From Mansonella perstans (taxonomy: Eukaryota > Nematoda > Chromadorea > Rhabditida > Onchocercidae), in assembly GCA_037074765.1 (NCBI GenBank), contig JBAMDO010000350.1, positions 1-35,032 on the forward strand: DNA of 35,032 nt, in the 5' to 3' direction. This document shows positions 1 to 13,333 of the stretch, in pieces. How positions within the stretch are numbered: the stretch's first letter is position 1; the number at the start of each line of letters is the position of its first letter. The notes under the pieces are model-generated. The model ran no database searches. It saw only the letters and a program-made list of their open reading frames with translations, and was not told the DNA's origin. Made by a program: the position numbers and the translations under genes.

Positions 1-458
1 TAAATTGCTTCTTGCTTATCTGCCTAATTGTTGCTTTACCTAGGTATGCTCATCTAATTATTTACTCTCACCTAATTAATACTATATGTTTAATTATTTG
101 ACTTATCTGATTTGTAATTGCAGAAAAAGCAAAGAATAGTAATTTTGAGAATTTTCCAATTTGTTTTTTTGCCTTTTTTTCATCAATTAGATGGGGTATT
201 TCTAAAGAATCAATCAATAATTCTCAATAATTACTAAGCTTTCATTTAGTATTACTTACATTTTTCATGAGTTTTTTTACCTCACATACACTTGTATTAT
301 TTCTGTTTGAAAAAATTACATTAAAATAAAATTTCAATATTTCAGCAAGCGAAAGTATCAAAATTTAGAGCCATATTTTAGAAGCTTTATTTTTACAGTT
401 TTTGTTTTTTCGATCCTGCCGTTTGTACCGTTATTTTTCTATCACAATGTCTGTCAGA

Positions 459-609
459 GTTTTCAGCACCTTTATCACAGTTTTCGGTATTTTATCAGAG
501 TTCTCAGTATCTTGTCAGAATTACTGGCACCTTGTCAAAGTTTTTCCAGAATTTTCAGGATCTTACCGGAGTTTTCGGTATATTGATTGAGTTTCCAGTA
601 CCTTGCCAG
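459..609. repeat. degenerate 20-bp tandem repeat, about 7-8 copies
   Basis: A unit of the form AGTTTTCAGTATCTTGTC plus two bases recurs with starts near 459, 479, 499, 519 and 539, then, after an 11-bp register slip, at about 550, 570 and 590. Copies differ at several positions, so the array is old. It produces the spurious open frame at 402-590. Confidence 0.75.
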
Positions 610-1459
610 AGCATCTAGCAGAGATTTTTGTACCCCTCAGACTTTTTAGCATCTACAAGAAAATCTTGCATTTGCCCCGGAAGCATTTAAAAAAAAATGA
701 TTAAATGTCGATTGCTATTCTTCTCGAAAATACATATTCAATCTTATCAAAATTCTAAAATCAATCAATAACATATGTCTAAGTATTCTCTGCTCCAAAA
801 AATTATCTAACAGGAATAAGAGTAACTGAATAATACTTTCAAATGTTGATAAATTTTGTTAAAACTAAGAAAATTTTGTCCATTTATGACCACATAATAA
901 GAAACGGTTGACATATCAGGAATATACCTTACCGGTTTACTTTATTATAAAGCTAACATATGCCTGATATATCGTTCAAATAAAAAACATTACAAGAAGA
1001 ATATTTGCAACATTTCTAATTGCATCTGTTTTTTTTTTGCCCTCCTTGTTTCTGTTTGCTTACTTGTTGAGCTAAAAGTATTAAATTTCACAGCTGATAT
1101 GAGAAAGGACAAAAAAGTTATCTTATCATTAAGTTTAATTTTTAACATTTTAAATTATTATTTCTAACCTGTCATACTTCATTTTTGTTAAGTTAGTTCA
1201 TCAAGTCAGTTGAATTTTATTAAATCTAATTATTCGCTAGTTTAATATCTTCAATATGATAATGCAAAAAAAAAAGTGTATAAAATTAGTTTAATTATTA
1301 GTAATATTTCAAAAGTATAAAACTTAAAAATCATTTTATTGATTTACACCAAATTAATGCGAAGTTTTGACTAAATTGTTCAAACGTATTGCAATTCCAA
1401 TTATTTACAGCAGTGTTATGCGATTTTTAAAATTGACCAAAATTGTTGAAAATGCTCCC

Positions 1460-1509
1460 AAGTTTACATTTTTGCGCACGAAATTGTAAGTTTACACTTT
1501 TGCGCACGA
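1460..1509. repeat. 22-bp direct repeat pair
   Basis: Two near-identical copies (1460-1481 and 1488-1509) share AAGTTTACA, then T or C, then TTTTGCGCACGA. They lie 28 bp apart and differ at one position. The GCGCAC core stands out against the AT-rich background. No function can be assigned. Confidence 0.6.
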
Positions 1510-2439
1510 TGGAATGTAGCAATGAATGAAAGAGAAGTTTGCAAATGTAAAGCAATGAATAGTAATGCGAAATTGGTGGCAGGTAAAACGATTCGTAAAC
1601 AGTACCAACCTATGTTTACAGGTATTGAAAATACAAAAATTCCATATGGGAAATTATTTGATTGACAAATGTCACACGATATTCAACCTTCCTATCATCA
1701 AATTTGCTACCGCACCGCAGCCTATGAAGTTATTCGAAATTTATTGCAAATCTTTGATTAATGAAATTGTTCAAATAATTTAGTTATGACCTAATTTATT
1801 TGAAAAGTTTTATACTTCTTTTCATTTGCACTTTTCAATTTTATCATGCACCTTTTAATTTCTGATTTTATATATTTAACTTATTTGTATATTTACAACT
1901 TTTAATTGCTGAATTTTGACCTACTTGCTATAAAGAAAAGAAAGACATTAGAATTATCTTACATAATTATCAAAATCATTTAAAAAACATAAATGAGTTT
2001 AAAATTGAAATAACAAAGAACTGATTTGTGATTGTGATCCTTGTTGCGATTGTGATCCTTGCTGCACTTTATTTCATTCATATTCCCATTTTATTATTTA
2101 ATTAATTAAACTCGAATATTTGCAAGAATTTTATCCAAATTTTCCAAATAATAATTCCGAAGATATCACTACATTTCAATTTTTTCATTTCATTTTTTCC
2201 TTTCAACAACACTGATACTTGTTTGTACCACTGATGAACGAACACTTCGTAAATTTTAGGAACAAAAAATTTTTTTTGTTCAATTTTCAGGTTAAAGATT
2301 AGTTTTACCGTCTATTTTAATTTGAATCTGTTTATTTCTCCTCTATTATTTGAAATTTTCTTTTTTCCATTCTCCATTTACTTCCTGCTTCCATAATCCC
2401 TTCATCACATTTAGCTGTTATTGTGTATATGTTTTTATG

Positions 2440-2520
2440 CTAGTATATATATATATGTGTGTTTAGGTTTAGGTACGTATGTGTGCTGTATGTTTGTGTA
2501 GATGTGTGTGTATATGTTCC
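2440..2520. repeat. TA/TG simple-sequence tract
   Basis: A run of TA dinucleotides passes into interrupted TG-rich sequence containing GTTTAGGTTTAGG. This is low-complexity DNA with no gene. Confidence 0.6.
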
Positions 2521-3953
2521 TTTTTTTTTTTACAAATAACTGTTTTTACAGTTAACAAGTAAATTTATTAAATATTTCGTATTATTCATGAAATTAAACG
2601 ATATTAGAAAACAAATGTGAATAACTGTTGTAATTCATTTCCTTCATTCATTTGCATAATCAATAATCTATCGATTTCAAATTTAATGGCATCAAATAAT
2701 TGAGTACTTCATTTCAATTCAATAAATTATCATGAAATTGATCATTTTCGTTTTGAAAATAAAAAGAAAATGACGAAAACGCAAACCTTAAATTTGCGAC
2801 TTCCTCAAGCTATCGAATTACTTGACAGATGAAGTTAGCTATCAGCTGATTCATTAACAAATTAATCAGTTTCAATAATAAAATAAAACAAAAAAAAAGA
2901 AAGAAATAGAAAGAGAAATCGAAAAACTAGAAGAAAAAAAAGAAAAAGATTTTTTCTTTCTTCTGAAAAAATTTTGACAAATGATTGGTGATGACGTAAT
3001 GATTGGTTTATTGATAAAACAATTCAATTTTATTTCCAATTTGACATTGCAATGTTGATTTTATGTCTTGGATGAATATTTTTATTATACTGATAATTTG
3101 CTATGTTTCATTGATTTTTTTTTTAAATTCCCAAACACGGTTCATTAATTAATCAATGATCTTTATCTGATTTTTATGAAATTTCTTTTCCCTTTTTTTG
3201 CCATTTTTAATAAATAAAATCATTAATCAATTGGAAATCTACGAAAAAAATTTGAAAGGTACAGCGATTGAACAAATTTTTTAACCACTGAGTTAAATGA
3301 TAAAATAATTCCTGAATTACAACATTTCCAATTACTTTTTTTCGTATTTTTCTTGCTGCCAGTTAATAATTCAATTTCAATATTTAATTCCATCCCTACA
3401 AACGATTGAGAAAAATTTTTCTTAAATGTGGTTTGCTCTTGAAATATACATTGAGATTATATTTCTTTCCAATCCAAAAGATGGGGAGGGAGAGAAAAAA
3501 GGAGGAGAGAGAAAATTTTATTATATTTTGAAAGAAAACACAAAATTCTTTTTCAGTTTTATTTCAAATAAAAAATTGCAAAATTAAATGCTAAGCATTT
3601 GTTTAAAAGACTGTTACTTATCAAATTTTTTTTTAAATTCAGAGATTTCTTCGTTTAACTTTTTTTATTTTTCTTTTTGCAATCAAATTATTCTTTCAGT
3701 TATTGACAAGAAACTTTTTCGAGTTTATTTCTTCTATTTTGAATTTTCCTTATAATTGATTCATGGAAAATTGGATACTACCAATATGAGCAATAAATAA
3801 TCAAAAAATCTCCTAGTACTAGTGTGCTACGAACATGTTTTGGTGTGTTGTACTATTATTTATAACTTTTTTTCTTTTTTTTTAAGAACGTAATTTAATC
3901 AATAAATTAACTCTGATTCACCTTCAAACTTTTACAATTATCCCATTTTTCCA

Positions 3954-4252
3954 AATTATTATTTTCACTCCCACTAATATTGTTATTGTTATTAATATCA
4001 TTGCTATTATTACAATAATATTATTATTATTACTACTCATTATCACTGTTATCACTGTCATCATTATTATATTATTGTTATTATTGTGTTATCGTTATAA
4101 TATTTTTATTTTGCTATTAATATTATTATGTTATTATCATCATTGTTATTATTATCATGACTTTTATAATTATAATTACCATTATTATTGCCATCATCAT
4201 TATTATTGCTTTTAAAATGATAATTGTTTTTTTTTCATTATTATTGTTATTG
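3954..4252. repeat. degenerate ATT/TTA trinucleotide microsatellite
   Basis: About 300 bp are dominated by ATT, GTT, ATC and ACT triplets in a loose trinucleotide rhythm, for example several uninterrupted TTA repeats near 4021-4035. The interruptions point to an old decayed microsatellite. Confidence 0.8.
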
Positions 4253-4947
4253 TCAACATAAGAAATATGAAGAATATATTTCTGATACTTGAATATAATT
4301 ATTTAGTACTTCACATACAGTACTAACAAAATTTAAAGTTTTGTTCATACAACTCGTTTCTTTTTTTCTTTATTTACTTCAGTTTAATGCTTCCATCAAA
4401 ACTCGCTTACTTTTTCAACAAACTTCCCAAAGTAGTTTAACAATTTTTTACACAAATTAGAAAAGTGAATGATTTCAAAAAACAGCAAATTATCGTAAAA
4501 TAAGAAATAAATCTTTTTTTCGATAAGAAAAATGCCACTTCAATTCCCAATAATTACCATTTAAATTTGTATTATATCGATGAAATAGTACTTAAAAAAG
4601 AAGAAGAATTAGAACATCCGATCAATGACGAATTTAAAATTAATTAGAGGCAATTTTAAATTCAATAAGATATTGGAATGTGAGAAAGCAAATAATATTT
4701 TGATGCAAAAGGCAAAAAGGTTTTATAATTTTTCTCTTTTTCAATTTTAGGCAAAAACTTGAGTGAAATGAATAGCTTATATAATGCTGCGTTTCCTTTT
4801 TTAAATTAGTTCACTCTTCAAATGTCACTTTAATCATTAATTTGCCAGTATAATACTGCGAATTTCTACTAACATATTTTCGTCCTTGTGAATAAACCGT
4901 GACTAAAATTTAATTTTAATTAAATTTAAAAAATTTCACTTATTTAG

Positions 4948-4948
4948 G
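4948..4948 (+). promoter_or_regulatory. probable trans-splice acceptor before QSOX start
   Basis: TATTTAG ends at 4947, one base before the ATG at 4949. An AG acceptor this close to the first codon, followed by a signal peptide, fits spliced-leader addition with a one-base 5' UTR. This is inferred; no transcript evidence is available. Confidence 0.5.
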
Positions 4949-7900
4949 ATGCTCTTACCACTGCATATCTTATTGGCATTTATATTCAGTCTTTTTGGAA
5001 AATTTGCACGTAGTGAATTGGCATTTCTGGGTCGGCAACCTATTGCAACTAATCCAACTCTGTATGATCCGAAAGTTGATTTAATCATACAGCTCGATCA
5101 TACGACCTTCGATGATACAGTCTTCTGCAAACAGCAACGATTATCATCACCATCAACAACTAATAGCGATTATAATTGCACGGCTCATATTGTTGAAGCA
5201 AGTTTTAACGAAATGGGATCATTCATTGTTGAATTTTGATGATTTATTACCACAATATTGTTTCAACAAAATTATCACAGCAATAATAAATGATACAATT
5301 GACTGATTGATTTTACGAAATTTTATTTTTATGATTACATTTAGTAAATTTTAAAAAAATTTTTTTTCTTCGTTCTGTAATGTAATGCAATATTTTTTCG
5401 TTTACAAATTTAATTTTAATAATGCTATCATTCAGTATCAAATAAAGAACATTGTTTAATTTTCGAAATTAATAAGATTTTATCGAAACTATTTGTTAAT
5501 TTAAATTAGCCTTTGTAAACTGAGCAATCTGACGAATCTCATCATACATATATTTCGGCAAAATTAAATAATTTTTTGCTGTCAAAGAATTAAAATTTTG
5601 TACTCAATTTGCAAACACAACAGACAATGATTTTGCTCTTAAAAGCTATGTGGAATTAACTGCTAATATTGTGACATTGCTGTATAAAAGTGGCGGAAAG
5701 AATCTAAAATTTATTATTATGGATAATTGATAACATGAGAATGACGAAAATTACTAGATGTCTTATTGATTTCAATTTAATTAATTTAAATAATTTGCTT
5801 TGCATAATAAATCAAAATAGCAACAACGAAGACACAGATAATTTAATTTTCAATAATATTATGAATTTGAGAAAATAAATATTTAAAAAACAGCAGGAAA
5901 AAAAACTTCGCATCTTTTATTATTTATACAAATTTATTTTAATTGTCTCCCACTTTTTCTTGAAATTTGTAAGAAATTTTTTTAATTATAATAATAAATG
6001 ATACCACCATTAAAATAAAAATAATTTAGCCATAATTAATTAAAAATAATTCAAATAACTAAAAGCAATAATTAAAACCAATTTAGCTTTTTTTTTTAAT
6101 TTTAAAAATCAAAACACTTTTTTCAGTTTTACCTAGATTGGTGCGGATATTGCCGTATGTATGCTGGAATATACAAATCGCTAGCTCATGATATTCATGG
6201 ATGGAATAAAGTGATTCGATTGGCTGCCGTAAATTGCGCTGATCCACTGAATGAAGTTATCTGCCAAAAAAACGATGTCTTATTTTTTCCAGATATAAAG
6301 GTTTTCATATCGTCATTCTTCTTTTTTTCTAAGAATCACAGAGCGTAATTATTATTCAATTATTTTTTATGTCAAATATGCTCTGCGAACGAAAAAAAAA
6401 AACTCACAAAATTTCAGGAAAAGTTAAAGTAAAGAATTTTTTTCTTCCCAAATTTTTCATTTCATGGTATTTTCGTCATGGCAAAATAAATCTCGGAGCA
6501 AAAAAATCCGAAAATAAAGTGGAAACTCTCTAATGTTGTAGTATTTTCCACAAAATGCAAGCAATGTAAACTACGGTATACCAATGGATGTGTTACAATC
6601 AGTTGATGAAATGCGTGATTCAATTACACAAATGGTTCTACTCGATTACAATGCAAATCAGTCACCTAATTGGCCAAATTTTGATTTTTTACCAAAGTAA
6701 AAAAAAATTTTACCAAAATATACAAAATTAAACATATCGTTTTCTTTAATTTAATATTAATTTAAATGAAAAACTTTTTTTTGAATTTTATGAAAGTTTT
6801 TTTTCAATACAAAACTATTATTTTTTTCAAGTACTGAAAAACCCAATGAATTGTGGAAAAATATCAAAAAACCGATATCACTGTTAGTGATAATTTTTGA
6901 AGATGAAATTAATTCGCTTATTGGTGCTCAGGTATGATTTCCTTTTTTAAATAAATTGCAAGTAATTTCACGCAGAAAAAATAGTACAAAAGACATTTTC
7001 CTTCAGGAAAAATAAAAATAATAATAAAGCTATTTTTCATTAAAATAAAAAAAGTTTCACGAGGCAAAATTAAAAATTCAAATTTTTAAAAGCAAAAAAA
7101 AACAGCAAATGAAAAAAAACAAAGAGATCATTAATTCTTTTATTAGCAATTTATCATAGCCAAATCATAGCCATTAAATGCTTCAGTTGATTGCATCGAA
7201 ATTTAATTAATTACATCGGAAAATAATTGACGGTACTTGTTACATTTATTATTTTTAATTAAATAAGCTCGTAGAAATAACAATTTGTTAAATACATTTG
7301 ATATTATGCAAAGAATAAACTAATTATTGAAATACATCATTAAATTATCTGAAACTTTATTATAAATCACGATAATAACAATAACAAACACTTCGTCGCA
7401 AAGTGTTGCAAAATTGTTCGAAAAAATCCTTCTAATTAAGATTTTTTTAGCTGCAAAATAGCATGAACTTTTGTTTTCTACTTAATCACACATTTAATTT
7501 AAACTGTTATTCAGTTATTGCTTGATCTGACAAAGTACAGCGATCGTTTGGTAGCACGACGTTGCTTAAAAAATCATTCACTTACGGATGCCTTGCATAT
7601 CAAAAATTTTCCGTCAGTGGCAATTTTTAAACGTGATCAGCTGAAACCACTGCTTATTGAGTGAGATCTTTTCACTTAATTTAATTTCATTTCAATAATT
7701 TGAATTAACTAGCGAAATGTTTATTCGTTAGTTTGAAAAATTTTTTGGAATTGGAGCAAAATATTATAGAAATATTATGAGATCTCTTTAATTTCATTTT
7801 CCAAAAGCATGTAATGCTTTGAAGAAAATATGCTTGCTCCAATTTATTTGATTATTTTTTCAAAAACATGATGTTTTTTTGGCTCTCAAAGTTATTTTTG

Positions 7901-10900
7901 AAAAGAACATTCTTAAGTTGAAAATAAATTGCACTCGTTTTAATATCAGACAACTTTCAGAACTGAACAAAAATATGAAAATTTCGGAATTAATTTAATA
8001 AAGGAAAAATTGTAATTTCAAAAATAAATTGAAGGAAATGAAGAAGTTCTAATTTTCATTTTAAATTGATTTAATAAATTATGAAAAATATAGTTTTTAG
8101 AATTAACTCAACAAAATACGGAAATTACAATTTTAACAGTTAATTAAATAAAATACATAAAGTTCAACTTTAAGAATTAATTAAAACTTCTAAAATCACT
8201 ATAATAAAAATACAAAGTTTGCAATTTTGCAAATTAAAAAAACTTTTAGTATGAGAATTTTCAGTTTGCGACGATTATTGTTCAGTCAACTGGAAAAATT
8301 TTTGGACATTGATGATATGAAAAATGAAACTAAGGAAGTGAAAAATAAATCACTCTGCGAAAGAGATATCGTAAAGTGAGCTTTAAACTATTGAAGAATT
8401 ATTTTTCTCCGAAAAACCTGACAAATAATTCTGGAATATTCATGTTATTTTGTGCACTTACATAACTAATTCATTTAGATGTCGACAAATGTATTACGTA
8501 TCAGAAGCAGATATGTTAAAAGCTATGCGTTATGCGCTGTTTGATGAAGTAATAAAAAGGGGTAAATATCTTACCGATAACAATCTAACCAGTATTCGCG
8601 ATTTCTTGGATATACTTGTTAAGGTTACTTTCTAATTACTTATCGTAGTTAACAAAATTGGAGCAAACAGATAGGCAACTCATTTTTGCAGGAAACGACT
8701 GATTGCATTTTTACGGCATGAATAAATTTCATTTTTTCGAAATTTTTTACCCTAAAAAAAGGAACAAATAAATGGAAATGATAAATAATTAAATAATAAA
8801 AAATGAATAGATACCGATACAAATAAAAATGTTCTGGTTGTAAATACCTTCGTATTGTTGAAACTATTTCTTAATTTGTATTAATTTTTCTGAAATATTC
8901 AAGTTTTTTTTTTTAGACCACTATTTTTTTTAAAAAAGATTTATTGAGAATATTATTTGTACTTCAACTTTTCTCTAACTTATTCAAAATGAAAAAAAAA
9001 TCTCGATAACTTTATTTTTTTAAAATAAATAATTAAATCGGAAATATTAATAAATATTATTTCAGAATTTTCCAACTACAACCATTTATTATAATATTAC
9101 TGATCAAAACAAAGTAAGTTATCGCAGTATATACATATACATTAACAGTAATGAATAAATTATCTAGCTATTATTTGTGCCGTGAACGAATGCTTTAAAA
9201 CATTTGAAACAATTTCTGTATGAGTTTTAATTCAAAAAAGAAAAAAAAATTAAATAAATAAATTTTGATTAGAGATTTACTCTTTTTTAATTCAATTTCT
9301 TTTTTGTCTGAAAAGATTTTGTAGCATCTAGTAAGTAAATCTATTTTTAATTATTACTAATTTGGTAAGAATTTATTTTGTTGTTTTGAAATTTATCCAT
9401 GAATTTAATTTAATATTATAGGAATTATCGAATAGCAAACGAGCAGTTATTTTGTTCGAGAAAATGCGTAATTTTTTAGATAAAAATGAATCTCAAGGTA
9501 TGATTTCGATGAAGGAATATAAGGAAAAATTCTTAAATTTAGAGGCATGGTTTGTTTGTTTTTTTTTTGTTTCATTTTGGGAATGTTAGAAATTAAATTT
9601 AAGAAAAAAATGAAATATTTGAATATGTAACAAAGATTATTTAATATAACTTTAATAAATTTTTATTTCAAAAAAAAAAACTTTTAATTATTTTTAATGA
9701 AGTTTTCAATGATGAAAAAAAATTTTAAATGTGATGAAGTGAATAATAGCGAAGTTTTTTTAGGAAGAGAATAATTATCCGTTTCCGGTAAAAGTTGGCT
9801 GGGAACATTGTGCTGGTTCAAGTCCAAAATTTCGAGGCTATACATGTGGCCTATGGACAACATTTCATGTACTTACTGTTCAAGCTTATAAAAATGGTTT
9901 GAATGGTTAGATTATTTGCTTTTTTTTATCTATATTATAAATTTAACAAATGAATACTTGACGTCATGAATAATACTATCATGACTAGGAAAATATTTTT
10001 AATTTGTCTATTTCAAGCATGCTTTAAAACTTTTAATCAAAAATTGAAAATGTTATTTTTAGATTCTAAATTCGTTCCATTAACTCCATTAGTAGCAATT
10101 CAAAATTGGGTGAAATATTTTTTCGGCTGTCAACATTGTCGCGAACATTTTCTTCGGATGACAACTCAAACTTTTCGCATGGAAAGCCAAGTTTGTCATT
10201 TCTATCACACCATTTCTTATAGTAATGAAGTTTACAAATGCCTGGGATTACGATCTTAATGAAGTGAATTTGAATTTGGATAAAATCTTAAAATCGCCGA
10301 TATTCACAGAACAAACTTAGATTGGTTGAAGAAACAGATCTCTTTTTAAAACAAATGATTAACTCATCAAAAATAAATAAAAACGACTTGTAAATTTATA
10401 AAATTCTATAGTTAATTAAATCAGAAAACAAATTTAATCGCTGCCAATACAATTCCTTCCAAACGTTTTTTTTTTTCATGCGTCAGATTCCGCGTTGTCA
10501 TTTAAATTTCTCGTAAAAATATCATGCATTATGCACTATTAATATATCAAATGATTTATGCTTATACTTAAAAAACAAATTCATATTCCATGCAAGAAAT
10601 AAATGAAGAGACAGGCTTTGATAAGTGATAAGTTCGTTTATCAATGAAATTCATCCATTTCACTTTCACCATATGATAAAAATAACAAATTTCATTAATA
10701 GTATTTCTGTTTGTTACCAGAAATCTAACTGTGGTACTTTCATGGCTGAATGAGGATTTAATATGAACTTTTAATAAATAAGCACTCGGCTAGATGCATT
10801 AAAAATTTTAGGTAAATCACCGGGAAGATTCGTTTATGTATTTATGGCAAGCACACAACATCGTTAATGCTCGACTTCGTGGTCAACAGGATACGGAAGA

Positions 10901-11048
10901 TCCGGAATTTCCAAAACGACAATTTCCACCTGATTTCCTGTGCAGTACCTGTCGACGTGAAGGATATTTTGACACTGATCAAGTAAAAGACTTTTTACTT
11001 GTTTACTACAGTGCTATTAGGCCTTTTTTAGATCATAAACAAGTATAA
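4949..11048 (+). CDS. quiescin sulfhydryl oxidase (QSOX), 12 exons
   Basis: Flavin-linked thiol oxidase of the secretory pathway: it makes disulfides in substrate proteins and passes the electrons to O2. Proposed exons: 4949-5227, 6127-6300, 6542-6696, 6832-6931, 7515-7660, 8265-8375, 8479-8623, 9066-9113, 9422-9553, 9764-9905 (or 9896), 10063-10190, 10812-11048, giving about 598 residues with phases that close. Seen: N-terminal signal peptide (residues 1 to about 22); thioredoxin fold with DWCGYC (redox C99/C102); a second thioredoxin-like domain; helical linker; Erv/ALR domain with GWEHCAGS and RGYTCGLW (about 443-461), FFGCQHC (C500/C503 beside FAD), HNIVNARL (FAD binding, about 535-542) and the structural pair in LCSTC (C564/C567). 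It ends FLDHKQV without a membrane helix, so it is predicted soluble in the ER/Golgi or secreted. Weak points: the exon 1 donor at 5228 drops two expected residues, and the exon 9 donor (GTTTGT at 9554) is weak. The family assignment is secure. Confidence 0.93.
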
Positions 11049-11161
11049 TCTGATTTGATACATGGATTTTTAAATGATCCCACATGATATAATATAATTA
11101 ATATAAAATTTTTTTGATATAATTGTATATAATTAATGTAAATTCCTTACGAATTTCATTT

Positions 11162-11167
11162 AATAAA
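11162..11167 (+). promoter_or_regulatory. poly(A) signal candidate, QSOX
   Basis: AATAAA lies 114 bases after the QSOX stop codon and is the first perfect hexamer downstream, a typical nematode 3' UTR distance. In such AT-rich DNA the motif also occurs by chance. Confidence 0.5.
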
Positions 11168-12299
11168 TATTTTCAAATGTTTTATATCTTGCAAATTTAC
11201 TTACTTATTTGTTTGCCTAATAATTGAAATTTTTTTTCTTTGTTTTATTTATTTTTAAAAAAAAAACAAAGACTTCAAGTTTGTCCTCAAATATATTCCT
11301 GAAAGGGTATTGAATTTCCAATTTATGATTTGAACGATATTTGTTTTATTGTTTACATATAATAAACAATAACTTAGATAATAATAAGAAACATTCCGAA
11401 TTGATAAAATAACGATCACAGTTTCTTCCTATCCAAGAATCGCTACTACAATGTATCTTTTAAATTGTATTCATTGTATTTCAATGTGTTTTTTTTTTCA
11501 TTTTTTAAATTTGATATTAATTAAAAATGTTAAAATTGTACATATTTTGAAAATTTCCCATTTTTTCCATGTTTATGATATTATTTGAATATAAATTTTA
11601 TTACACATTTCGTTCTCATTACATTTCTACAAAGAGTAATTGTTAAGGACAACAGTTATTGATTGATTCTTTCAATGATCAATTGCCTAGAGTTTGAAGA
11701 GGCCATGAAATGGTACAATAACTATCATCAACTTCGTTTTCCTTCCTTTTTTTCTAAAAATTTGTAAAAAATAACTGAAAAATTCTTTAAAATGAATTTT
11801 TTTAATTTTTATTTTTTTTTCGGATATCATACTACCTTCTTTTTTTTTGATGATAATTCACGCATTCAGTTAATTTCAGAACAATTTCATGAACATTTTG
11901 ATGCATTCAGCAAATCACTGTGGAATTTGGTTTAACCAAATTTTCATTTCTTTCAAATATTTTCAATTTGAATTTTACATAGCGGAAAAAATGTGCTATG
12001 AGATGAATATTCCACTCAGTAAAGTTTTTTTCGATCAGGAAAACATTTCCGTTCTCAATTTCTGAACATTTCTGCTCATTGGCTTTTTACTTTAAATCAG
12101 AAACAAAGCTGAATTCGGAAATTACAATTATCAACAACATATGGCATCATCCTGATATTCTGTGGTAAGTAAAACTTTTCGCATTTCTTGGAGTGCAAAA
12201 ATTCGAATGAAAATTTTCAGCTTTGGTAAGTTTCGATTTCTTATTGTATTCCAGCAATTCGTTTAGAAATAGCAAACAAAATATTTGGAAAAAAGTTCA

Positions 12300-12755
12300 A
12301 CTCTACTTAATTAAATAACAAATAAATAGGAGGATATATAAATAAATAAATCGACAAGTGGATGAAATCGATGAAATAAGTAAATAAATTAATCAACGAA
12401 TAAGTCAAAAAAAAAAAGTAATAATAAAAAACTAAATAAATAGAACAATGAACAACTAAATTAATTAATTAATCGTAGATTAATAGATCAATGAGCAAGT
12501 AAATAAATAAACAAAGCAATAAATTAACAAATTAATAAACAAAATAATAAATAAATTAGCAATGAATAAATATATGAACAAATAAACAAGTATATAAACA
12601 GAATAAATCAATGAACAAATGAAAAAATAATAAATAAATCAGTAAATAAATCAATAGGTAAATAAATGAATGAACAAGAAATGAGTAAATGGATAAATAA
12701 TTAAATGAATCAACAAAACAAATAAGTGAATAAATGACTAAATAAATAACAATAC
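12300..12755. repeat. degenerate TAAA/TGAA tetranucleotide tract
   Basis: About 450 bp are built from AAATAAAT-like words with frequent variants (GAATAAAT, CAAATAAA, AACAAATA). The tract has almost no pyrimidine runs on the + strand and carries no open frame. It looks like an old decayed tetranucleotide satellite. Confidence 0.8.
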
Positions 12756-12984
12756 ATATATTTATTTATGTATTTTTTTCTGTCATCTTTCCCTCTCAAA
12801 CAATCTTTCTATTCTTTCCACATGTATTGCTATATACTCTTTCTCAGTAACACAAATCTCATCATTCTCTCTCATCTCTTCATTTACTATTTTTTTTTTA
12901 TTAATACTGTAATTGTATAGCCAATTGTAAAAACAACTATGAATGTCACAATGAAATTTTGTTTTGAATTTAAGGAATTAATCA

Positions 12985-13022
12985 ATAGGTCAATGAACAA
13001 GTAAATAAATAAATAAATAAAC
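12985..13022. repeat. short TAAA repeat block
   Basis: AATAGGTCAATGAACAAG leads into several perfect AAAT repeats. It resembles the larger tract at 12300-12755 and is probably a detached piece of it. Confidence 0.6.
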
Positions 13023-13333
13023 AGCGCGGAAAGTTAACAAAGAAACAAAATCAATTTTTTGCTGAGAATGAGAATACCATTGACACATGATAGAATAGAT
13101 TGTTGCACAGCGCACCAACCAAATTTATTCTGATATTCAGCTCAGGATTCTCTTCCTCTTCGGTAGTTCTGGTTGTTCAGGATTTGGTTTTGTCCCGAGA
13201 ATTTCAATATCTGGTGTATTCCGATTAATTCATTCGGTGTATTTAACTCTATTAATGTTATGTTTATGCATATAATCTGTGATTGATAACGCATTAGATA
13301 TTTTGTACACGCGGGTTATTGTGCATATATTTA

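Larger units (their letters stand above)
1..4947. other. AT-rich intergenic region upstream of QSOX
   Basis: No exon with recognisable family similarity was seen on either strand. The short open frames here (for example 402-590 and 1565-1783) are low-complexity or repeat-derived. The stretch holds a 20-bp tandem repeat (459-609), an imperfect inverted repeat near 910-972, a 22-bp direct repeat pair at 1460-1481 and 1488-1509, a TG/TA tract near 2440-2520 and an ATT-type degenerate microsatellite (about 3954-4252). The last few hundred bases presumably include the QSOX promoter, but no defined promoter motif is visible. Confidence 0.7.

Noticed and set aside
402..590. Open frame of 62 codons on +
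   Set aside because: It lies over the 20-bp degenerate tandem repeat, and 20 is not a multiple of 3, so the frame is an accident of a unit poor in stops.
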